Shown here in pieces: positions 46,153-54,132 of a stretch of DNA of 64,000 nt. Position numbers and translations under genes: made by a program. The notes beneath the pieces are model-generated. The model had not been told where the DNA came from. It saw nothing but the letters and a program-made list of their open reading frames with translations, and searched no databases. The DNA comes from Plantibacter elymi (nom. nud.) (lineage in GTDB: Bacteria > Actinomycetota > Actinomycetes > Actinomycetales > Microbacteriaceae): NCBI RefSeq assembly GCF_900177795.1, contig NZ_FXWJ01000004.1, forward strand, positions 248,001-312,000, in the 5' to 3' direction. Position 1 is the stretch's first letter; each line of letters starts with the position of its first letter.

Positions 46153-47027
46153 GCCTCTGTCCTTCCGGCGGCCGGTCCGTGCGTCCGCTCCTGTTCGAGC
46201 ATGGTGGCACGCGCGGCCTCCCAGCTCGGGTCGATCGTGGGCACGGCGGCGAGCAGGGTCTTCGTGTACTCGTCCTGCGGGTGGTCGAAGATCGCCTCGC
46301 GGTCACCCTGCTCGACCACCTTGCCCCGGTGCATGACGGCGACGTCGTGCGCGATCTGCCGCACGACGGCGAGGTCGTGCGCGATGAACAGGTAGCTCAG
46401 GCCGCGCTCGGCCTGCAGGTCGCGCAGCAGGTCGATGATGCGTGCCTGCACCGACACGTCGAGCGCCGACACCGCCTCGTCGCAGATCACGAGCTTCGGG
46501 GAGACGGCGAGCGCCCGGGCGATCCCGATGCGCTGGGCCTGGCCGCCGGAGAACTGCCGTGGGTAGCGCTGGAGGTGGTCGGGGTTCAGGCCGACGCGGT
46601 CGAGGAGGTCGCGCACGAGGGCACGCTTGCCCTGCTTCGGGGTGATGCCCTGGTAGTCGAGCGGTGCCGACACGATGCGCTCGACGGTGTGCCTCGGGTT
46701 GAGGGAGGAGAACGGGTCCTGGAAGACGACCTGCACCTTCGTCCGGAACGCGGCGAGCGCCGGCCCACGCGCAGTGGTGACGTCCTCGCCGTCGAAGGTG
46801 ATCGTGCCGGCGGTCGGTTCGATGAGCTTCGCGATCATCCGTGCGGTCGTCGATTTGCCGCTGCCCGACTCCCCGACGATGCCGAGCGTCTCGCCGGCGC
46901 GGACGGCGAACCCGACGTCGTCGACGGCGCGGAACTGGGTGGTGCTTGCGCGGAACGCGCCGTCGCCCCTCGTGGTGAAGTCCTTCGTCAGCCCGGTGGC
47001 CTGCAGGAGCACTGGTGCGTCGTTCAT
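46149..47027 (-). CDS. Peptide ABC transporter ATP-binding protein (DppF/OppF type)
   Basis: A 292-residue ATPase: Walker [16 protein letters not shown] near residue 47, Q-loop VFQDPFSSLNPR, signature FSGGQAQRIGIARAL, Walker B LVICDEAVSALD and switch His in LFIAHDLAVV. The C-terminal Dpp/Opp extension is present. It pairs with the next ATPase to drive import of peptides. It overlaps genes on both sides by ATGA. Confidence 0.95.
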   Translation of the reverse strand: MNDAPVLLQATGLTKDFTTRGDGAFRASTTQFRAVDDVGFAVRAGETLGIVGESGSGKSTTARMIAKLIEPTAGTITFDGEDVTTARGPALAAFRTKVQVVFQDPFSSLNPRHTVERIVSAPLDYQGITPKQGKRALVRDLLDRVGLNPDHLQRYPRQFSGGQAQRIGIARALAVSPKLVICDEAVSALDVSVQARIIDLLRDLQAERGLSYLFIAHDLAVVRQIAHDVAVMHRGKVVEQGDREAIFDHPQDEYTKTLLAAVPTIDPSWEAARATMLEQERTHGPAAGRTEA

Positions 47028-47905
47028 GCCTGTCCTTCTCCGGTCGTGGCGGGTGCCGTCGGGCGCTCGGTGAACGGGTCGTCGATCCGTGGGAGGGCGT
47101 CGAGCAGCGCCCGGGTGTACGCCGCCTGTGGCCGGGAGAAGATCTGCTCGGCCGTGCCCATCTCGACGGGGTCGCCGCCGCGCATGACGAGCACGTCGTC
47201 GGCGACCTGACTGACGACGGCGAGGTCGTGGGTGATGAAGATCATGCCGGCACCGGTCTCCCGTTGCAGTTCGGAGAGCAGGTCGAGGATCTGCGCCTGG
47301 ACGGTGACGTCGAGCGCCGTCGTCGGTTCGTCCGCGATGAGCAGGTCGGGTTCCAGGCAGAGCGCCATGGCGATCATGATGCGCTGCCGCATGCCGCCCG
47401 AGAACTGGTGCGGGTAGTGGTCGACGCGCCGGGAGGCGTCCGCGATGCGGACCCGTTCGAGGGCCTCGATCGTGACCGCCCTGGCGGCCTTCCGGGAACC
47501 GCCGCGATGGGCGCGGTACGCCTCCTCGATCTGCAGTCCGACGGTGTAGTACGGGTTGAGCGAGGAGAGCGGGTCCTGGAAGACCATCGCGATCCGGTCG
47601 CCGCGCACGCGGCGCATCTCGCGGTCGCTTCGCCCGACGAGCTCGTGTCCGCTCAGTCGGACGCTGCCGGTCGTGCGCCCGCCGTTCGGGAGGAGTCCCA
47701 TGATCGCGAGCGAGGTCATGGATTTGCCTGAGCCCGACTCGCCCACGATGCCGAGGGTCTGGCCGTGCTGGACCGCGAACGACGCCTTCCGCACCACGTC
47801 GACGTCGCCGGCGGTGGTCGGGAAGGTGACCGTGAGGTCGTCGACCTCGAGCAGCGCTGCACCGGGGACGGGCAGGGAGATGGTCTTGGTGACGGTGGGG
47901 CTCAT
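47024..47905 (-). CDS. Peptide ABC transporter ATP-binding protein (DppD/OppD type)
   Basis: A 293-residue ATPase: Walker [16 protein letters not shown]-loop [13 protein letters not shown], signature [15 protein letters not shown], Walker [13 protein letters not shown] and switch [12 protein letters not shown]. The start at 47905 overlaps the permease stop (ATGA); the longer frame upstream runs inside the permease gene and was rejected. It forms the nucleotide-binding pair with the following gene product. Confidence 0.95.
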   Translation of the reverse strand: MSPTVTKTISLPVPGAALLEVDDLTVTFPTTAGDVDVVRKASFAVQHGQTLGIVGESGSGKSMTSLAIMGLLPNGGRTTGSVRLSGHELVGRSDREMRRVRGDRIAMVFQDPLSSLNPYYTVGLQIEEAYRAHRGGSRKAARAVTIEALERVRIADASRRVDHYPHQFSGGMRQRIMIAMALCLEPDLLIADEPTTALDVTVQAQILDLLSELQRETGAGMIFITHDLAVVSQVADDVLVMRGGDPVEMGTAEQIFSRPQAAYTRALLDALPRIDDPFTERPTAPATTGEGQA

Positions 47906-48897
47906 GCGCTCTTCACTCTCACTCTCGGGTCGAGGAACGTGTACACGACGTCGACCACGACGTTGCCGATGACCACGAAGAACGCGGCCAGGAGGGTGAC
48001 GCCCATGATGACCGGCTGGTCGTTCTTCGCGATCGAGTCGGCGGCGAGCTTGCCGACGCCGTTCAGTCCGAACACCGTCTCGGTGATGAGGGCGCCACCG
48101 AGGAGGCCCGCGAAGTCCATGCCGAAGAGCGTGACGACGGGGGTGAGCGCGGGCCGCAGCGCGTGGCGGCGCAGGATGAGGGGCGCGGGCAGGCCCTTCG
48201 CCCGGGCGGTCCGCATGAAGTTCTCGCCGAGGGTGTCGATGACGTTCGCCCGGACGAGCCTCGCGTACATCGACGCGTAGCCGAGGGCGAGCACGATCCA
48301 CGGCATGAGGTAGTTCTGGAACCACCGGACCGGGTCCTCGGCGAACGGCACGGCCTGCGGGAACGGCAGGATCTGCAGTTGCACCACGAGGACGTACTGC
48401 AGGAGGAGCGCGAGGAAGTAGTTCGGCAGGCTGATGCCGGCGAGGGCGACCATCATCGCCCCACGGTCCCAGCCGGTCCCCTGCTTGACGGCGCTGAGCA
48501 GGCCACCGCTGACGCCGACGAGCAGCCAGAGGACCGCCGCACCGATCGCGACCGTCGCGGTCACGGGGAAGCGCGCGGTGATCATGTCCATGACGGACTC
48601 GTTGGTCTGGAAGCTGAAGCCGAGGCACGGCGCCGCGCAGGAGACCGCCGAGGCGCCCTCCCCGTAGCTCCGGCCCATGACGATCCCCCGGATGAACTCG
48701 AGGTACTGCTGCCAGAACGGCTGGTCGAGCCCGAGCTGCGCCCGGATCTGGTCGATGCGGTCGGGTGTGCAGGTCTTGCCGCAGATCTGCACCGCCGGGT
48801 CGGGCGACAGCAGGAAGAAGATGACGTAGGTGAAGAGGCTGATGAGCAGCAGGATGCCGATCGCCGACGCGATCCGGCGCAGGAGGTAGAGGGTCAT
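47902..48897 (-). CDS. Peptide ABC transporter permease (DppB type)
   Basis: A 331-residue inner membrane protein with six predicted helices. The first is typical of the family (LYLLRRIASAIGILLLISLF). The external loop contains a Cys pair (QICGKTCTP) and another (SCAAPC). The EAA-like cytosolic loop reads NFMRTARAKGLPAPLILRRH, the contact site for the ATPase. It overlaps both adjacent genes by ATGA and forms the channel with the next permease. Confidence 0.95.
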   Translation of the reverse strand: MTLYLLRRIASAIGILLLISLFTYVIFFLLSPDPAVQICGKTCTPDRIDQIRAQLGLDQPFWQQYLEFIRGIVMGRSYGEGASAVSCAAPCLGFSFQTNESVMDMITARFPVTATVAIGAAVLWLLVGVSGGLLSAVKQGTGWDRGAMMVALAGISLPNYFLALLLQYVLVVQLQILPFPQAVPFAEDPVRWFQNYLMPWIVLALGYASMYARLVRANVIDTLGENFMRTARAKGLPAPLILRRHALRPALTPVVTLFGMDFAGLLGGALITETVFGLNGVGKLAADSIAKNDQPVIMGVTLLAAFFVVIGNVVVDVVYTFLDPRVRVKSA

Positions 48898-49853
48898 GAG
48901 GCGGCGTCTCCCGAGTCGAGGGCCTTGCGCAGGCGGTCGCCGAGCACGGTGAAGGACAGCACCGTGAGGAACAGGAAGGTGCCGGGGATCAGGAAGTACA
49001 TCGGGTCGACCGCGTACCAGCCGACCGCGGTCGCGATCATCTGGCCCCAGCTCGGCGTGGGCGGGGTGACGCCGACGCCGAGGAAGGAGAGGCCCGCCTC
49101 CGTGCCGATGTAGCCGGGCACGGCGAGGGTGGCCAGGACGATGATGGTGCCTCGGAGGTTCGGCAGGATCTCGCGGAACACGATGCGGATACCGCCGGCG
49201 CCCGATGCGCGCGCCGACTCGACGAACTCGCTCGTCCGCAGCGACATCGCCTGACCGCGCACCACCCGAGCGGTGTACGGCCAGCCGAAGAGGCTCAGCA
49301 CGACGACGAGCAGGACCGGTCGGTTGCCGGCGGGGAGGGCCGACAGGAGCGCGATCATGAAGATGAGCGACGGGAACGCCATGAGGAAGTCCATGACGCG
49401 CGAGACGACCTGGTCGACCCACCCGCCGTAGAAGCCGGCGAGCATGCCGAGCACGACGCCGAGCACGGTCGTGACGATCGTCGCCGAGACGGCGATCGAC
49501 AGCGACACCTGTGCACCGAAGGCGATGCGCGCGAAGATGTCGCGTCCGTTCCCGGGTTCGACCCCGAACCAGTGCTCGGCGGACATCCCGCCGAGGTTGC
49601 CGATCGGCACGCCGCCGAGGTCGGAGTCCACCGCCGACTTGTCGAAGGTGTACGGACCCCAGCCGCTGATCGCGGTGATCAGCGGGGCGAGGATCGCGAG
49701 CAGCACGACGAGCACGATGAACGCGACGCTGAGCAGCACCGGCGGGCTGGAGCGGAGGGTGGCGATCACCCGCCGCGCTGGGGTGGGCGCACCGACCGGC
49801 GCACCCACCTCCTCAGCGACGGTGGTCAGCTCACTGGGAACGGACGACGACAT
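48894..49853 (-). CDS. Peptide ABC transporter permease (DppC type)
   Basis: A 319-residue permease with the N-terminal cytosolic stretch and helix usual for DppC (LLSVAFIVLVVLLAILAPLI), GVEPGNGRDIFARIAFGAQ before the core helices, and the EAA loop EFVESARASGAGGIRIVFRE followed by GLSFLGVGVTPPTPSWG. The start lies 21 bp after the substrate-binding protein gene. It is the first of six successive ATGA overlaps that run to the Xaa-Pro aminopeptidase. Confidence 0.95.
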   Translation of the reverse strand: MSSSVPSELTTVAEEVGAPVGAPTPARRVIATLRSSPPVLLSVAFIVLVVLLAILAPLITAISGWGPYTFDKSAVDSDLGGVPIGNLGGMSAEHWFGVEPGNGRDIFARIAFGAQVSLSIAVSATIVTTVLGVVLGMLAGFYGGWVDQVVSRVMDFLMAFPSLIFMIALLSALPAGNRPVLLVVVLSLFGWPYTARVVRGQAMSLRTSEFVESARASGAGGIRIVFREILPNLRGTIIVLATLAVPGYIGTEAGLSFLGVGVTPPTPSWGQMIATAVGWYAVDPMYFLIPGTFLFLTVLSFTVLGDRLRKALDSGDAAS

Positions 49854-49874
49854 CTTCGCTTACCGGCTTTCCGA

Positions 49875-51569
49875 CTACTTGCCGGCCGAGGACAGGCCGA
49901 CGGACACGTAGTCGATGCCACCCGAGTACCCGGCGTGCGAGTACGCACCGGCGACGTTGGCTCCGACGACCATGACGGTCTTCTCGAACAGCAGCGGCAC
50001 CGTCGGCACGAGCTTCTGGATCTGCTCGTCGAGCGCGCCCCAGGCGGCGTTGGCCTCGTCGGTGTCGGTCATCGCGCGGATCTCGGCGATGCGCTCGTTG
50101 ACGGCGGGGTCGTTCAGCTGCGCGATGTTCGAGTTGCCCTTCGGGAAGATCTGCGAGCCGTCGAAGAGCGGCGGCAGGAAGGTCGAGCCGGAGGCCCAGT
50201 CCGGGCACCAACCGGTGATGGCGGCGTCGTTCTGCTGCGACGTCGTGCCGATGACCTCGTAGTAGGTCGAGGTGTCGATGAGGTTGAAGTTCACCGTGAT
50301 GCCGGCCTTCGCGAGCGCCTGCTGCACCGCCTCGGCCTGCGCCTGCATCTTGGGCTGGCTGCGGATGTCGAGCGTGAAGGAGAAGCCGTCGGGGAGGCCC
50401 GCCTCGGCGAGGAGTTCCTTGGCCTTCTCCGGGTCGCCTGCGTTGTCCTTGCTCGGGTAGAGGTCGAACTCGGTGTGGCCGGCGACGGTGGGCGGCAGCA
50501 TGGTGGTCGCGATGTCCGCGAGCTGCGATCCGCCCGAGGCGTCCTTCACCGACTCGCGGTCGATAGCGTAGGCGATGGCCTGGCGGACCAGCGGGTTGTC
50601 CATGTTCGGCTTGGTCGTGTTCAGCCCCATGTACGTGGTGCAGCCCTGGAGGCCGGCGATGGTCCGGGCCTTGAGGGCCGGCGTCTGGATCCGGGAGATG
50701 GAGGCCGCCTGGACGGACCCGGCGATCGCGTTCGCGTCGTCACCCTGGCCGGCGATCATGCGCTCGTCGATGGTCGAGGCGTCGAGGCCGAAGGTGAAGT
50801 CGAAGCCGTCCGGGTAGGCCTTGCGGACGTCGTCCGTCTTCGGGTCCCACGAGTCGTTGCGGACGAGCTTCAGCTGCGAACCGCGCTCGTAGCTGTCGAC
50901 CTTGTAGGGGCCGGAGGCGATCGGCATCTTGTCGAGGCTCGTCGTCGTCACCCGCTCGGTGTCGGCGGGGAAGGGCGTGAAGCTGTTCTGCCCGACGACG
51001 CTTGCGAAGTCGGCGAACGGCTCCTTGAGCGTGAAGACGATGGTCTGGTCGTCCGGCGTCTGGATGGACGGCAGGTCACCCGTGATGTACGGGCCCTCGT
51101 ACGAGTCCGTGCCGGCGATCGTGAGGCGGGCGTAGGGCGATCCGACGGCGATGGCCGGGTCGAAGGAGCGCTCGACGCCGAACTTCACGTCCTTACTCGT
51201 GATCGGCGTGCCGTCCTCGAACTTCAGGTCGTCCTTGAGCGTGAACGTCCACTGGAGGCCGTCGTCGCTCACCGTGCCGAGGTCGGTCGCGAGGTCGGGG
51301 ACCATCTCGGTGCCCTTGGCGCCCTCGCCCGTGGACTGCGTCGTCAACGTGCGGTAGATGAGGCGGTAGAAGTTGTTCACGCCGCCGTCGAAGCCCTGGA
51401 CCGGGTCGAGGTGCGAGAAGTCCGCGTTCAGGAGGACGTCGACGGTGCCGCCCTTCACCGGGGTGCTGGACGGTCCGTCACCTCCCGAGCCCGAACCCGC
51501 GGAGGTACACCCCGCGAGGAGGAGGACGGCCGCCGCCGCGAGGGCGGGGATGGAGAATCGTTGCTTCAT
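49875..51569 (-). CDS. Peptide ABC transporter substrate-binding lipoprotein (family 5)
   Basis: A 564-residue binding protein. The lipobox signal AAAAVLLLAGC places Cys near residue 21, so it is tethered outside the membrane. Family 5 landmarks are VKGGTVDVLLNADFSHLDP, FTLKDDLKFEDGTPITSKDV near 110 and NPLVRQAIAYAIDRESV near 330. It captures peptides for the DppBCDF importer. Its gene is 78 bp after the arabinofuranosidase gene, and a hairpin in that gap may raise its transcript level. The binding preference cannot be read from sequence. Confidence 0.95.
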   Translation of the reverse strand: MKQRFSIPALAAAAVLLLAGCTSAGSGSGGDGPSSTPVKGGTVDVLLNADFSHLDPVQGFDGGVNNFYRLIYRTLTTQSTGEGAKGTEMVPDLATDLGTVSDDGLQWTFTLKDDLKFEDGTPITSKDVKFGVERSFDPAIAVGSPYARLTIAGTDSYEGPYITGDLPSIQTPDDQTIVFTLKEPFADFASVVGQNSFTPFPADTERVTTTSLDKMPIASGPYKVDSYERGSQLKLVRNDSWDPKTDDVRKAYPDGFDFTFGLDASTIDERMIAGQGDDANAIAGSVQAASISRIQTPALKARTIAGLQGCTTYMGLNTTKPNMDNPLVRQAIAYAIDRESVKDASGGSQLADIATTMLPPTVAGHTEFDLYPSKDNAGDPEKAKELLAEAGLPDGFSFTLDIRSQPKMQAQAEAVQQALAKAGITVNFNLIDTSTYYEVIGTTSQQNDAAITGWCPDWASGSTFLPPLFDGSQIFPKGNSNIAQLNDPAVNERIAEIRAMTDTDEANAAWGALDEQIQKLVPTVPLLFEKTVMVVGANVAGAYSHAGYSGGIDYVSVGLSSAGK

Positions 51570-51591
51570 GACGCTCTGCTTTCGTGTCGAT

Positions 51592-51606
51592 CGGGCGGGT
51601 CGCCCG
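51592..51606 (-). terminator. Small hairpin between arabinofuranosidase and binding-protein genes
   Basis: CGGGCG-GGT-CGCCCG forms a 6-bp stem with a three-base loop in the 78-bp gap. It could act as an attenuator or protect the 3' mRNA. No T-run follows. Confidence 0.3.
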
Positions 51607-51647
51607 CGGGTGGAGAGGGTGGAGCGGGGTCGGGGGACGGGAGGAGG

Positions 51648-53654
51648 TCAGTGGGCGCGGAACCAGACGCGCATGGCGCCCGGTTCGCGGTTGCCCCAGA
51701 GGGCGTAGGGGATGAGGGTCGCGGTGGTCTGCGTCACCGTGGCCGGCGGCTCGACCTCGGCGAGCGGTGCCGTGGCGGGCTCGGCGTCGGGCGCACCGGA
51801 CAGGACCGGGTAGAGCACGGCCGGAGCGGGGGCGTCGACGGCCGCCGGGACGAGGAGCGCGACGGCGTCGATCCCCTCCCGGTCCAGGATCCGACGGTGC
51901 TCGACGACCGCGCGATCCGCGTCGGCGCCGGAGAACCGCAGGAGGTCGAGGTCCGCCGTCGTGTCCTGCTGCTCGGCGCAGGAGACGATCGGTCCGCGGA
52001 CGAAGGCGATCGAGCCGCGGAGGGCGTCGACGGAGGGGTGCGCACCGTGCGCCCGGACGGGCATCGGGAGGTCGAGTTCCACGGTGTCGCCGGCACGCCA
52101 CCACCGCCGGACACGGATCCACCCGTCGACGGGTTCGAGCGGCGCGGTCGATCCGCCCACGCGGATGGAGCCACCGACGACCCACGCGGGGATGCGGATC
52201 GCGAGCTCGACCTCGTCGTCGGCGGCGGTGTCCACCGTCACGGTGACCGCTCCGTCCCACGGATACGCGGTGTCGACGGTGACGGAGAGTCGCTCGGTCG
52301 TGATCGACGCCGCGGTGAGGTGGGCGACTTCGACACCGGCGGGGGTCGACGTCGCGAGGTGATCCTGCAACTCCGCGGCCCAGCGCACGATGTTCGGCGG
52401 GCAGCACGGGCAGCCGAACCAGCTCCGCCTGAGGAGTTCGCCGTCCGCCTCCGCCCCCGATCGCTGCAGGTGGTCGGGGCGACGCTGCAACGGGTTGTCG
52501 TAGAAGAAGGCCATTCCGTCCGCGGAGAGGCCGGCGGCGTACGCGTTGTAGAGGACGGTCTCGACGGTGTCGAGGATGGCCGCCGACCCGGTCGCGAGGT
52601 ACAGGCGCCAGCCCCACTGCATCACGGCGATCGCGGCGCACGTCTCGCTGTAGGAGCGTTCGGACGGCAGCTCGTAGCGGTCGCCGATCGCCTCGTCGGA
52701 GTGTCGACTCCCGAGGCCGCCCGTGAGGTAGAGCTTCGTCTCCACCATGTCGTCCCAGAGCCGCTGCAGCGACGAGAGCAGCTCCCGGTCGCCGCGTTCG
52801 AGGGCGACGTCGGTCGCTCCGGCGGCCAGGTAGGCCATGCGGACGGCGTGCCCGGTCACGGAGTCGAGGTCGCGCAGTGGGGCCGAATCCTGGAAGTACT
52901 CGGCGGGGAAGACCCGGAGCTCGACCGTGCCGTGACCACGTCGGTCCACGAACGCGGTGGCGAGATCGAGGTAGGACCGAACGCCGGTCTCACGGAACAG
53001 CTCGACCAGGGCCATCTCGACCTCGGGGTGCCCGCACACCTGCGGGTCGCCGTCGGGTCCGAACCGTTCGACGGCGAGGTCGGCGAAGGCCCGGGCGACG
53101 ATCAGCAGACGGTCGTCGCCGAGACGACGCTTCGCGGCGATCGCCGCCTGGATGAGGTGCCCGAGGTTGTACAGCTCGTGGCCCCAGGCGAGGTCCTCCC
53201 AGGGCTCCTTCTCGATCTCCGGAGCCTGGAAGTAGGAGTTGAGGTACCCGTCCTCGCGCTGCGCGGCTTCGATGACGCCGACGGCCTCCTCGTAGAAGTC
53301 GCGGACGTCGTCTGCCACCGTCTCCTCGGCGAGCAGGTAGGCGAGGCCTTCCAGGGTCTTGAAGACGTCGGTGTCGAGGAACGGGTAGCGCCCGCGGAAA
53401 CGTGACGTGCCGTCCCCGGGGTCGGCGATCCGGGCGAGGTTGTCGAGGTTGCCGGCGAGGCGGAGCTGCTCGATGGAGTGCGGAACCGTCGCTCGACGAT
53501 TGCGCTCCTGCCACCGGCCGAGTTCTCCGTCGCCGAGCCGAACCTGTCCGGCGCCCAGCGGGATGCGGACTCCTGCGATCGGTGCGACGGCGGCGTACCG
53601 GCCTCCCGCGTGCACCGCGGTGCTCGCTGCTCGGGCGTCTTCGTCGAAGCTCAT
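51648..53654 (-). CDS. GH127-family beta-L-arabinofuranosidase (DUF1680)
   Basis: A 668-residue glycoside hydrolase. Signature segments are FLDTDVFKTLEGLAYLL, DGYLNSYF, CGHPEVEMALVELFRETG, VTGHAVRMAYLAAG and LYLTGGLGSRHSDEAIGD. Catalytic residues known from HypBA1 of Bifidobacterium longum align almost number for number: acid/base Glu321 in SDEAIGD, zinc ligands Glu337 and Cys339 in YSETCAA, and Cys417-Cys418 in FGCPCCPPN, with Cys417 the nucleophile. HypBA1 removes L-arabinose beta-linked to hydroxyproline. There is no signal peptide, so it acts on imported material. It is the first gene of an operon with a peptide importer and proline peptidases. Confidence 0.93.
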   Translation of the reverse strand: MSFDEDARAASTAVHAGGRYAAVAPIAGVRIPLGAGQVRLGDGELGRWQERNRRATVPHSIEQLRLAGNLDNLARIADPGDGTSRFRGRYPFLDTDVFKTLEGLAYLLAEETVADDVRDFYEEAVGVIEAAQREDGYLNSYFQAPEIEKEPWEDLAWGHELYNLGHLIQAAIAAKRRLGDDRLLIVARAFADLAVERFGPDGDPQVCGHPEVEMALVELFRETGVRSYLDLATAFVDRRGHGTVELRVFPAEYFQDSAPLRDLDSVTGHAVRMAYLAAGATDVALERGDRELLSSLQRLWDDMVETKLYLTGGLGSRHSDEAIGDRYELPSERSYSETCAAIAVMQWGWRLYLATGSAAILDTVETVLYNAYAAGLSADGMAFFYDNPLQRRPDHLQRSGAEADGELLRRSWFGCPCCPPNIVRWAAELQDHLATSTPAGVEVAHLTAASITTERLSVTVDTAYPWDGAVTVTVDTAADDEVELAIRIPAWVVGGSIRVGGSTAPLEPVDGWIRVRRWWRAGDTVELDLPMPVRAHGAHPSVDALRGSIAFVRGPIVSCAEQQDTTADLDLLRFSGADADRAVVEHRRILDREGIDAVALLVPAAVDAPAPAVLYPVLSGAPDAEPATAPLAEVEPPATVTQTTATLIPYALWGNREPGAMRVWFRAH

Positions 53655-53671
53655 GGGCGACAGGCCTTTCT

Positions 53672-53690
53672 GTACCGTGTGACACAGTAC
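53672..53690 (-). promoter_or_regulatory. Operator O2 before the arabinofuranosidase-transporter operon
   Basis: GTACCGTGTGACACAGTAC is a 19-bp dyad with a single mismatched pair around GTGTGACAC. The core GTGTGACACA is identical to the minus-strand core of O1. It lies between promoter and start codon, where binding would block elongation or initiation. Confidence 0.75.
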
Positions 53691-53710
53691 ACGGATCCGG
53701 GTTTGTGGTG

Positions 53711-53747
53711 GGTGACACATTACTCACCTGCTCCAGCGGACTGTCAA
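53711..53747 (-). promoter_or_regulatory. Promoter of the arabinofuranosidase-transporter operon with operator O3
   Basis: A consensus -35 TTGACA is on the minus strand at 53742-53747. The -10 region, 17-19 bases on, reads AGTAATGT. It overlaps the 13-mer GTGACACATTACT (53712-53724 on the plus strand), which is identical to part of the O1 region. A repressor bound here would cover the -10. The placement with O2 just downstream makes a two-site operator. Confidence 0.7.
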
Positions 53748-54132
53748 GCGCCGACGACCGATTCCAGGAGATGGAAACACAGCCGTAACGCGCCACTCCC
53801 AGCAGACTCCTCGCCGGATGCGCTACGCTGGAGGAACTTGCGTGCGATCGCGCCTTCCGGTGCGGTACTCGCTTGCGTCGTAGAACGCTCCCTCTCTCCC
53901 CTGCACGGCACCCAGCGGTGCATGCCAGGGTCGATGACACTTCATACGGCGAACGGATGCGCGACCTGCGCCTTCGCCACCTCCCACCAGCGACGACGCC
54001 GACGGAAGCACGCCGTACCATCCACGTGAGTCATCACGTGCGTGGTCATCCCGGCAGTGCCCGCTACCGCACATGAGTGCGCCGGCAGCCGTCATCGAAG
54101 CTCGTGGCCGTGCCTGAAAGAGACACACACCC
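53748..54132. other. Gene-free spacer before the DEAD-box helicase gene
   Basis: No convincing gene is seen on either strand. Short frames here lack ribosome binding sites and codon bias. TACGCT at 53822-53827 could be a -10, giving the helicase mRNA a leader of about 300 bases, but no matching -35 was found. Long leaders are known for cold-regulated helicase genes. Confidence 0.4.

Noticed and set aside
49572-53405. A 1277-codon plus-strand frame opposite the binding protein and GH127 genes
   Set aside because: It is antisense to clear transporter and hydrolase genes, and has no ribosome binding site or recognisable domain.
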